Assembly: GCA_028683685.1 (NCBI GenBank)
Contig: JAQUHH010000088.1
Span: 1-8,670, forward strand
Direction of reading: 5' to 3'
Origin: Bacteroidales bacterium
GTDB taxonomy: Bacteria; Bacteroidota; Bacteroidia; Bacteroidales; WCHB1-69
DNA length: 8,670 bases
Under the pieces are notes generated by a model, which searched no databases, was not told the DNA's origin, and worked only from the letters and a program-made list of their open reading frames with translations. Made by a program: the position numbers and the translations under genes. This document shows positions 1-5,927 of this stretch, in pieces (the stretch's first letter is position 1; every line of letters starts with the position of its first letter).

Positions 1-93
1 TGATTTAATGCTTTCCTGATTTTGGCATGAAAAAAATATGAATATTGATGTAAAAATCAATATTCGTTTTGCTAGATTGTGTTTGATATTCAT
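1..93 (-). CDS. Lipoprotein, N-terminal fragment cut by the window edge
   Basis: An open frame on the minus strand starts at an ATG at 93-91 and stays open for 31 codons to the edge of the window, so the rest of the gene lies outside. The start is well fixed: the same frame has a TAA stop at 105-103, only three codons upstream, and none of those three is a start codon. The fragment has a classic lipoprotein signal peptide: a basic N-terminus (K4, H5, K9, R10), a hydrophobic core at about residues 11-21 (ILIFTSIFIFF) and a lipobox FFSC with the modified cysteine at C23. The mature part begins CQNQESIKS, with no acidic residue straight after the cysteine, so outer-membrane or surface placement is possible. 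Function cannot be told from this fragment. It lies 118 bases after folC and probably has its own promoter. Confidence 0.72.
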   Translation of the reverse strand, partial: MNIKHNLAKRILIFTSIFIFFSCQNQESIKS

Positions 94-169
94 TATGATT
101 GATTATGAGGTAGTTGAAAAAACACCAATATGGTAACTATTTGCAAGTTCTCCATAAATCATTTTTTTG

Positions 170-201
170 CAAAATTAATTTTTTTTTTGGGATTATGGAA
201 A
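170..201 (-). promoter_or_regulatory. Bacteroidota-type promoter candidate for the lipoprotein gene
   Basis: On the minus strand, TAATTTTG at 177-170 matches the Bacteroidota -7 consensus TAnnTTTG exactly. A weak TTTC at 201-198, 20 bases upstream, could serve as the -33 element, whose consensus is TTTG or TTG. Transcription would start near 163-165, giving a leader of about 70 bases before the lipoprotein ATG at 93. The site lies just after the folC stop. The -33 half is poor and the region is very AT-rich, so chance matches are possible. Confidence 0.42.
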
Positions 202-211
202 GCTTTGACGT

Positions 212-1510
212 TTAATTATTGAAAACCATCAAAGCATCAGCAACCACAAAAGTACTTCCTCCGATAAAAATTAAATCTTCATTTTTTGCATTTTTTAAGG
301 CACTTTGGATGGCAGCTTTTACGTTTGAAAACTCGTTTCCAATTAAGCCTTGTTTTTGAGCTTTTTCTTTTAAAATGCTTTCATCCAATGCTCTAGGTAT
401 AGATGCCTTGCAAAAATAGTAGTGGGCAGATTTTGGAAACAATCCTAAAATAGTGTCTATTTCTTTATCATTTACTACACCTATGATAATATGAAGTTGG
501 TCGTGCTTCATTCTATGTAATTTAGGAATGCTTTGCGACAGTCCATGATAGTTGTGACCCGTGTCGCAAACAATCATAGGATTTTCTTGAATACACTGCC
601 AGCGTCCCATGAAGTTTGTGTTTTTTATCACATTTTCAATGCCTTTTTGAATTTCTTTTGCCTCAATTTTAAATTCACTGTGTTTGTTTAAAATCGTTAT
701 GGCAGCAATGACTCCAGCTATGTTTTTTAGTTGATAATCACCAGCTAAGGGACTTTTAATCTGCAATTTATAATCCGATGTTTGAGCTGTAATGTCGTTG
801 ATAAATGGATTTATACTTTTATGAAGAAGAGTACAAATTTCTTCTGCAAAATATATTGGTGCGTCTTCTTGTTTGGCTTTTTTGATGAAAACAGTCTTGC
901 TATCTTCGCAAAATTCGTTGATTAAAACTGGCGTTTTAGACTTAATAATACCAGCTTTCTCAAAAGCAATTTTGGAGATGGTATCGCCTAAAAATTGCGT
1001 ATGGTCAAGTGCAATATTGGTGATAATCGATAAAATGGGGGAAATTACATTGGTTGAATCCAATCGACCTCCCATTCCTGTTTCAATAATTGCAATGTCT
1101 ACTTTCTCTTTTGCAAAATAATCAAAAGCCATGGCTACTGTCATTTCAAAAAAAGAGGGCTTAATTTCTAAAAAACTTGAATAATGTTGTTCTACAAATT
1201 GACAAATGTATTTTTCGGAAACTTTTTCTCCATTAATTCGGATTCGTTCTCTATAATCCATCAAATGTGGAGAAGTGTATAAACCAGTTTTAAAACCCGC
1301 TTCTTGAAAAATAGATGCTAACATGTGCGAAACAGAACCTTTTCCGTTGGTTCCTGCTACGTGTATGCTTTTAAAGCGGGTGTAAGGTTGATTTAAGAGC
1401 TCCATTAATGTATTGGTATTCTCTAGGTCTGCTTTGTATGCGGCTGCACCAATGCGTTGATACATAGGCAAACTGTCAAAAAGGAAATGCAATGTTTCGT
1501 TATAGTTCAT
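212..1510 (-). CDS. folC: Bifunctional dihydrofolate synthase / folylpolyglutamate synthase
   Basis: FolC is a cytosolic ATP-dependent ligase. It adds L-glutamate to dihydropteroate to make dihydrofolate, and in most bacteria it also extends the polyglutamate tail of reduced folates. The 432-residue protein is of normal length and spans the Mur-ligase fold. It has the P-loop GTNGKGS at residues 53-59, the SPHL...RERIRING segment at 80-94, the Mg-binding ETGMGGRLDSTN at 143-154, IALDHTQFLG at 166-175 and EKAGIIK at 184-190, whose lysine is the one usually carbamylated. The C-terminal domain has GRWQ at 302-305, DTGHNYHG at 316-323 and GGSTFVVADAL near the end. The ATG at 1510 lies 26 bases after the tonB-like stop with no clear ribosome-binding site, and the gene is probably the last of the exbB-exbD-tonB-folC unit. 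Whether both activities are present is inferred from the family. Confidence 0.95.
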   Translation of the reverse strand: MNYNETLHFLFDSLPMYQRIGAAAYKADLENTNTLMELLNQPYTRFKSIHVAGTNGKGSVSHMLASIFQEAGFKTGLYTSPHLMDYRERIRINGEKVSEKYICQFVEQHYSSFLEIKPSFFEMTVAMAFDYFAKEKVDIAIIETGMGGRLDSTNVISPILSIITNIALDHTQFLGDTISKIAFEKAGIIKSKTPVLINEFCEDSKTVFIKKAKQEDAPIYFAEEICTLLHKSINPFINDITAQTSDYKLQIKSPLAGDYQLKNIAGVIAAITILNKHSEFKIEAKEIQKGIENVIKNTNFMGRWQCIQENPMIVCDTGHNYHGLSQSIPKLHRMKHDQLHIIIGVVNDKEIDTILGLFPKSAHYYFCKASIPRALDESILKEKAQKQGLIGNEFSNVKAAIQSALKNAKNEDLIFIGGSTFVVADALMVFNN

Positions 1511-1536
1511 GGAAAGGAGAAAAGACGTTATGCTAC

Positions 1537-2259
1537 TTAAATAATTACGTACGTAATGGTTCCCATTTGAATTTCAGCGGCATCTGGTTTTGCATCAAAT
1601 TTTGATTTGCGAGCAAAATCTTCACAGACTCTCCAAACTTGGGAATTAGCAATGCTTGTTCCGCGAGAAATCGTTTCTGCATCCACAACGTTACCTTCTC
1701 TATCTACTTTTATCCGAACCACAACTTTGCCTTGTGCATTGGCAATGCTGGGAGTAGGGAGCAAAAGTGCTTTTCTGCCAGATAGGCTAAAGGCGGGTCC
1801 AACATTGTTGCCAACACCAGAGCCAACTCCATCACCAATACCACTCCCTTTACCAGGACCAGTTCCCGAACCCGTTCCACTGCCCGTTCCAGTTCCTGTG
1901 CCATCACCGGGTTTGGTATTTTGACCTGGACGATATATTAAACGTGGATCTACCTCGGGTTCTTTTGGTTCAGTTTTTTGATTTTTATCGGTGACCTTAT
2001 TTACACGATTATTTAATGACGGAGCTTCTTCACTGTTTTGTGTCATATAGCTATCGTCGCTGGATGCTGGTTTTGATATATGTGTGGGAGCTGAAGACCC
2101 ACCACCGCCGCCACCCAAGTCAATTTCAATGCCTTCTTCTTCGGGCAATGGAAGGGGAGTCTTAAAGCCAAAGAAAATTAGACATAGAAGTAATAATGTA
2201 TGAAACAATGCTGCTCCTACAATACCACGGATGTCATTTTTTGTTAACTTTCGTTTCAT
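1537..2259 (-). CDS. TonB-like energy transducer with a glycine-rich periplasmic linker
   Basis: This is a 240-residue TonB/TolA-type protein, predicted to carry proton-motive energy from an ExbB-ExbD motor to outer-membrane transporters or envelope parts. It has a short cytosolic basic tail (residues 1-11), one membrane anchor at about 12-32 and a conserved-type histidine in it (H20, as in the TonB SxxxH region). An acidic stretch and a six-glycine run follow at 49-54. A charged linker comes next, then a strongly repetitive Gly-Thr/Ser tract at 118-150, where enteric TonB proteins usually carry Pro-Lys/Pro-Glu repeats. The C-terminal 75-80 residues (QGKVVVRIKVDREGNVV, then an MGTITYVII end) look like a divergent TonB C-terminal domain. 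Its ATG overlaps the exbD stop by 4 bases (ATGA), which suggests translational coupling. A role with TonB-dependent receptors is likely; a Tol-like role in envelope integrity is the alternative. Confidence 0.85.
   Translation of the reverse strand: MKRKLTKNDIRGIVGAALFHTLLLLCLIFFGFKTPLPLPEEEGIEIDLGGGGGGSSAPTHISKPASSDDSYMTQNSEEAPSLNNRVNKVTDKNQKTEPKEPEVDPRLIYRPGQNTKPGDGTGTGTGSGTGSGTGPGKGSGIGDGVGSGVGNNVGPAFSLSGRKALLLPTPSIANAQGKVVVRIKVDREGNVVDAETISRGTSIANSQVWRVCEDFARKSKFDAKPDAAEIQMGTITYVII
1810..1908 (-). repeat. Low-complexity Gly-Thr/Ser coding repeat in the tonB-like gene
   Basis: These 33 codons (residues 118-150 of the TonB-like protein) alternate glycine with Thr, Ser, Pro, Lys, Ile, Asp or Val: GDGTGTGTGSGTG and onward. 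In DNA this is an imperfect six-base repeat (GGnACn, GGnAGn on the coding strand), clearly richer in G and C than the surrounding sequence. The codons vary, so the tract is not a pure microsatellite. It probably forms a flexible spacer across the periplasm. It also creates long but meaningless open frames on the other strand and in another minus-strand frame. Confidence 0.85.
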
Positions 2260-2672
2260 TCTTTGGGTGTGGTTGCTAAAATAAGTTTGTATTTATTTCC
2301 TGTGTTATCATTAATTGCATTGATTGCATCAATTACTAAAATAATATCTTGAACCGCAACTAATCTATCTGCACGTAAAACAACTGTAGCATCTTCCGCT
2401 TCTTTGACAAGCTCTTCTCCCAATTTAGTTTCCAATTGGTCTATTTCGATTGGAGTTTCACCAATGTAAAATAAGTTTGGTTCTTGAATGTAAACCGTAA
2501 CATTCTGTTTTGCCATTGTTTTACTGTTGCTTTGTGGCAACAAAAGCTTAACAGCATTCGGGCTAACCAAAGTCGAGGTGATCATGAAAAAGATGAGCAA
2601 AAGAAATACCAAGTCAGACATAGATGCTGAATTGAATTCCAAACTTCTCTTATTTCGGGTATTTATTGCCAT
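2256..2672 (-). CDS. exbD: ExbD/TolR-family biopolymer transport protein
   Basis: A 138-residue ExbD/TolR protein, the normal length. It is the single-pass partner of ExbB in the proton-driven motor that powers TonB. A short basic cytosolic tail (residues 1-12) is followed by a membrane helix at about 20-36 (DLVFLLLIFFMITSTLV). That helix carries D20 in MSDL, matching the essential proton-carrying aspartate of E. coli ExbD (D25). The remaining 100 residues are the periplasmic domain, with the typical VTVYIQ...FYIGETPI beta segments and a VVLRADR...VQDIILVIDAI segment. The gene follows exbB by 6 bases and overlaps the tonB-like start by 4, so the three are almost certainly made together. Only one exbD is visible here, whereas some Bacteroidota loci carry two. 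Confidence 0.94.
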   Translation of the reverse strand: MAINTRNKRSLEFNSASMSDLVFLLLIFFMITSTLVSPNAVKLLLPQSNSKTMAKQNVTVYIQEPNLFYIGETPIEIDQLETKLGEELVKEAEDATVVLRADRLVAVQDIILVIDAINAINDNTGNKYKLILATTPKE

Positions 2673-2678
2673 AATTTT

Positions 2679-3386
2679 TTAATTAGCCGGTTCATTTAAT
2701 AAATCCATAAATTCAGTAGCTCTCGCTTCTAACTGAAATACTACATTTTCGATGCGAGCAACTAAAATATTGTAACAAATATAAGCGGTAATTCCAACAA
2801 TCAAACCAGCGATGGTCGTTACCATTGCTTCATAGATTCCACTGGATAAAAGTTGAATGTCAATATTATTGCCCGCTTTTGACATGTCGTAAAAGGCTCT
2901 AACCATACCAGTTACAGTGCCCAAAAAACCAATCATCGGTGCCGCACCTGCAATGGTGGCTATCATTGCAATTCCTTTTTCCAAGCGAGAAACCTCTATA
3001 CGACCTACCGTTTCAATAGCCGTATTGATGTCGCTCAATGGCTTTCCAATACGTAATAAGCCTTTTTCAATCATTCGTGCCAATGGCGATTCGGTGTTTT
3101 TGCATAGTGCTAAAGCAGAATCTAAACGTCCATTGTGAACAAAGTCCCGAATGTTATTCATAAAGTTACTCTCTTCTTTGGAGGCTTTTTTGATGGTTAA
3201 AAACCGCTCAATAAATAAATAAATAGCAAGAATAGACATAATCGCCAATGGAATCATAATCCATCCGCCTTTTAGCATCATTTTCCATAAGGAAAGTTTC
3301 TCATATTCAGCAACTCCAATTTGTGTTGCTACTTCTGCAGTTTCATTCACTGCTTGGGTTACTTGTAGTATTATTCCAGTAATCAT
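2679..3386 (-). CDS. exbB: ExbB/TolQ/MotA-family proton channel protein
   Basis: A 235-residue ExbB/TolQ protein, the inner-membrane pore subunit that works with ExbD. Predicted topology is a periplasmic N-terminus of about 40 residues and a first helix at 41-60 (GWIMIPLAIMSILAIYLFIE). A cytosolic helical domain follows, then two family-defining helices at about 139-165 (with APMIGFLGTVTGMVRAF) and 186-209 (EAMVTTIAGLIVGITAYICY). The threonines in TVTG and MVTT are the kind of residue lining the proton path in ExbB. It heads the exbB-exbD-tonB-folC cluster, 124 bases downstream of anmK, with a promoter-like element just upstream. The nearby TonB-like gene favours an ExbB role over TolQ. MotA is unlikely given the small size and the ExbD partner. 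Confidence 0.93.
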   Translation of the reverse strand: MITGIILQVTQAVNETAEVATQIGVAEYEKLSLWKMMLKGGWIMIPLAIMSILAIYLFIERFLTIKKASKEESNFMNNIRDFVHNGRLDSALALCKNTESPLARMIEKGLLRIGKPLSDINTAIETVGRIEVSRLEKGIAMIATIAGAAPMIGFLGTVTGMVRAFYDMSKAGNNIDIQLLSSGIYEAMVTTIAGLIVGITAYICYNILVARIENVVFQLEARATEFMDLLNEPAN

Positions 3387-3411
3387 AAAAAGGTATTGAT
3401 TAGTTTTTTTA

Positions 3412-3419
3412 CAAAATTA
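3412..3419 (-). promoter_or_regulatory. Promoter -7 element candidate upstream of exbB
   Basis: TAATTTTG on the minus strand matches the Bacteroidota -7 consensus TAnnTTTG exactly and is identical to the element before the left-edge lipoprotein. Transcription would begin near 3405, giving a leader of only about 20 bases before the exbB ATG at 3386. I find no TTTG at the expected -33 distance, so the call rests on one half-site plus its position in the 124-base gap after anmK. I see no strong terminator hairpin in that gap. Confidence 0.4.
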
Positions 3420-3510
3420 CTTACACCATTGCTTTTACTTGTTTCTTTGATGATTATTTGCTAACAACATCATGTTAATAAAACTCATTATTAGTGGAAA
3501 TATTGTGCTC

Positions 3511-4569
3511 CTATTTCCCTGCATAAATACAAGCTCCTATTGAATCAAACTTTGCACCTGTTACGCTTGATAGGGTATTGAAAATTTCAAGTTTTCTTAA
3601 AAGTCCTAAAAAAGCAAAAATTATTGCTTCTTTATTTGATACTATCTCGTTTGACGGAATAGTGATGTTTGAGTGTTCTCTTTTGATTTTTTCAATGAGC
3701 GCCTTGTTGTATGCTCCTCCACCCGTTATTAGCATATTTCCATCTCCAAATTCTTGGATGTCTTTTTTTATGGATATGGCAATGAGTTCCGTTAGTGTTG
3801 CTAAAATATCAGGAATAGTTCGATTTGTATTTTCAAGAATACCTACGTAATGATCAAAAACATATTCTCTTCCCAATGATTTTGGTCTTTTTTTATGATG
3901 AAAATCCAATGCCAATAATTCTTCGAGCATATTATTATCTACTTTTCCTTGTTTTGAAAGTTCTCCGTCTTTATCAAAATTAAATCCCATTTTTTTAGCA
4001 TAATGATTGAGCAACATATTGGCGGCACAAATATCCCATGCAAGTCTGCGTTTTCCATCATTTACCGAAATATTGGCAATGCCACCAATGTTTAAACAAA
4101 ATTTGTAATTTCCAAATAAGAGTTCGTCTCCAATTGGAACAAGAGGCGCTCCTTGTCCGCCCAAGGCAAGGTCTTTTGTCCGAAAGTCGCAAATGGTTTC
4201 AATTTGTGTAATTGCTGCTATTTCAGCTCCGCTTCCTATTTGACAGGTGAATCCCTTTTCGGGCTGATGAAATATGGTATGGCCATGTGAAGCAATAATA
4301 TCTGCGTGGGTCTGTTGTTTTGATAAAAAATCAGCTGTTGAGTGTCCAAAATATCTTCCTAATTCATGATGAAGCAAAAAAAGTTCTTCTCCGCTTAAAG
4401 TGTGTGCTATTGTTAGTTTTTCTTGAATATCAGAAGGGTAGGCTTGGGTTGTTGCAGATATTACTTCATAATTCCACTTTTCGTTTGTTTGAAAAAAATC
4501 ACATAGACAGATGTCAAGTCCATCTAATGATGTTCCTGACATTAAACCGATGATACGATGTTTTTTCAT
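3511..4569 (-). CDS. anmK: Anhydro-N-acetylmuramic acid kinase
   Basis: AnmK is a cytosolic kinase of the ASKHA fold. It opens and phosphorylates 1,6-anhydro-MurNAc, released by lytic transglycosylases, to MurNAc-6-phosphate during wall recycling. The 352-residue protein is slightly shorter than the E. coli enzyme (about 370). It has the N-terminal nucleotide-binding GLMSGTSLDGLD at residues 8-19, ASHGHTIFHQP at 93-103, GGQGAPLVPIGDELLF at 137-152 and NIGGIANIS at 160-168. The likely catalytic aspartate is D179, in WDICAAN, at the position of the usual WDTGPGN. Also present are PKSLGREYV at 229-237 and ITGGGAYN at 281-288. The start codon overlaps the murF stop by 4 bases. The usual next enzyme, the MurQ etherase, is not in the window. 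Confidence 0.95.
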   Translation of the reverse strand: MKKHRIIGLMSGTSLDGLDICLCDFFQTNEKWNYEVISATTQAYPSDIQEKLTIAHTLSGEELFLLHHELGRYFGHSTADFLSKQQTHADIIASHGHTIFHQPEKGFTCQIGSGAEIAAITQIETICDFRTKDLALGGQGAPLVPIGDELLFGNYKFCLNIGGIANISVNDGKRRLAWDICAANMLLNHYAKKMGFNFDKDGELSKQGKVDNNMLEELLALDFHHKKRPKSLGREYVFDHYVGILENTNRTIPDILATLTELIAISIKKDIQEFGDGNMLITGGGAYNKALIEKIKREHSNITIPSNEIVSNKEAIIFAFLGLLRKLEIFNTLSSVTGAKFDSIGACIYAGK

Positions 4570-5855
4570 GATTTATGGATGTGTGGTAATATTTTTTCTA
4601 ATTTAAGACCTCGAGAGCCTTTTACCAAAATAAGAGCCTTTAAAATAGGATTTTTTTCTAAAAACAGAATTGCATCTGAAGTGTTTTGAAATGTATTAAT
4701 GGTAGCTGTTTTTGGAAATTTGAAAAAACATTCTCCTATTAATATACATTGGCTAAGTTCCATCTTTTTAATTTTGTCAATTATTTTCTGATGCTCTTTT
4801 ATACTTTCAGTGCCTAATTCTAGCATGTCTCCAAGAATTAATACTTTGTTGTTGTGAGAAATATTTTGCAAATTATTGAGCGATTCATTCATGCTGCTTG
4901 GATTGGCATTATAAGCATCCATAATTATTGTATTGTCTTTCCCTTTAATGAGTTGAGATCTGTTATTTTGGGGTTGATAGGAAGAGAGGGCATTTGCAAT
5001 GGTTTTTATATCAATATTAAATAGTCTTCCAGTGGCAATGGCGGCTAAAATATTTTTAAGATTATAACTTCCTACTAATTGCGTATTGATCTGCGTGTTT
5101 TTTTCTTCTACTAAAACGCTGATTTGAGGAGCATTAATACTGATTTTGCCAATTATGTTTCCTGAATTTTCTCCGTATAAAAAACGATCTGTATTTTCCG
5201 AAAGGCTCATTAATAGTTCATTGTCAGAGTCTACGATAAGTTTTCCATGTTTATTTATGACATAATCATACAAAGCTCTCTTTGTTTGTATAACTCCTTC
5301 AATAGAACCAAATCCTTCTAGGTGAGCTTTGCCAATATTTGTGATAATTCCATGAGTTGGTTTTGAAATTTCACATAAATCGGCAATTTCACCAATATGA
5401 TTAGCACCCATTTCAATAATTGCCATTTCGTGTTGGTTTGTAATAGATAGTAATGTTAGAGGAACTCCAATATGGTTATTTAAATTTCCAAGGGTAGCCA
5501 AAACTGAATACTTTGTTTTTAAAATGGTATACAAAAGCTCTTTGGTTGTAGTTTTTCCATTGGTTCCTGTAATTCCAATAATGGGAATTTTTAGTGTGTT
5601 TCTATGATAAATAGACAGTTCTTGTAATGTTTTTAATACATTTTCAACTCTAATTATTCTGGAGTCAGATTCTGTTTTTTCATCGCAAATGGCAAACGAT
5701 GCTCCGTTTTCCAAAGCTTTTTTAGCAAAATCATTTCCATTGAAATGGTCTCCTTTTAATGCAAAAAAAAGAGAGTTTCTGGTAATATTTCGAGTATCCG
5801 TAGAAATTATGGGGTGACTATTATATATATTGTATAACTCTTCGATTGAAATCAT
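4566..5855 (-). CDS. murF: UDP-MurNAc-tripeptide:D-Ala-D-Ala ligase
   Basis: MurF is a cytosolic ATP-dependent ligase. It adds D-Ala-D-Ala to UDP-MurNAc-tripeptide, the last soluble step in making the peptidoglycan precursor. The 429-residue protein has the N-terminal UDP-binding domain with STDTRN at 18-23 and FALKGDHFNGNDF at 31-43. The central ATPase domain has the P-loop GTNGKTTTKE at 97-106, NLNNHIGVPLTLL at 124-136, IEMGANHIGEI at 147-157 and TNIGKAHLEGFGS at 172-184. The C-terminal domain has NNRSQ at 297-301, DAYNANPSSM at 313-322, LGDMLELG at 341-348 and VKGSRGLKLE at 411-420. The NNRSQ and DAYNANP signatures favour MurF over MurE or MurC. The gene follows gldJ across a hairpin and overlaps anmK. 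I see no clear promoter of its own, so it may depend on readthrough from gldJ. Confidence 0.95.
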   Translation of the reverse strand: MISIEELYNIYNSHPIISTDTRNITRNSLFFALKGDHFNGNDFAKKALENGASFAICDEKTESDSRIIRVENVLKTLQELSIYHRNTLKIPIIGITGTNGKTTTKELLYTILKTKYSVLATLGNLNNHIGVPLTLLSITNQHEMAIIEMGANHIGEIADLCEISKPTHGIITNIGKAHLEGFGSIEGVIQTKRALYDYVINKHGKLIVDSDNELLMSLSENTDRFLYGENSGNIIGKISINAPQISVLVEEKNTQINTQLVGSYNLKNILAAIATGRLFNIDIKTIANALSSYQPQNNRSQLIKGKDNTIIMDAYNANPSSMNESLNNLQNISHNNKVLILGDMLELGTESIKEHQKIIDKIKKMELSQCILIGECFFKFPKTATINTFQNTSDAILFLEKNPILKALILVKGSRGLKLEKILPHIHKS

Positions 5856-5869
5856 TTGGAAAATTGTTA

Positions 5870-5909
5870 AAACAAAACCCCCATCTATAAATAAATGAGG
5901 GTTTTGTTT
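5870..5909 (-). terminator. Hairpin between gldJ and murF, terminator or attenuator
   Basis: On the minus strand, bases 5909-5895 pair with 5884-5870 to form a 15-bp stem (arm ACAAAACCCTCAT against ATGGGGGTTTTGT, with one U-G pair) around a 10-base loop. The outer end of the stem is T-rich on its 3' side and is followed by TTAACAATTTT, as expected for an intrinsic terminator of gldJ transcripts. The arms are near symmetrical, so it could work in either direction. It sits 18 bases after the gldJ stop and ends 14 bases before the murF ATG. No obvious promoter lies between them, so partial readthrough is plausible. Confidence 0.68.
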
Positions 5910-5927
5910 ATTATTATATGTTTTTAT

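Noticed and set aside
40..65. A 10-bp AT-rich hairpin followed on the minus strand by seven T bases, resembling a terminator for folC
   Set aside because: It lies inside the signal-peptide coding part of the left-edge lipoprotein frame and its stem is almost all A-T, so the repeat is more simply explained by the Ile/Phe codons.
873..1121. Plus-strand open frames inside folC, exbB, anmK and gldJ (for example 873-1121, 2917-3138, 3578-3850, 4320-4553, 6935-7455)
   Set aside because: They are antisense to well-supported genes with clear motifs and show no family features of their own.
1607..1924. Plus-strand open frame of about 105 codons rich in proline and valine, and a second 65-codon minus-strand frame within it
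   Set aside because: Both are shadows of the Gly-Thr/Ser repeat of the TonB-like gene; they have no domain, promoter or plausible start context.
2256..3386. A MotA-MotB flagellar stator or a TolQ-TolR pair
   Set aside because: The small partner is a typical 138-residue ExbD with no OmpA-like wall-binding domain, and the next gene is TonB-like; no tolB, pal or cpoB is present.
3430..3510. Short dyads in the anmK-exbB gap (TAATAA/TTATTA and AACAT/ATGTT) as a terminator
   Set aside because: The stems are only 5-6 A-T-rich pairs without a following T tract, which is expected by chance in this composition.
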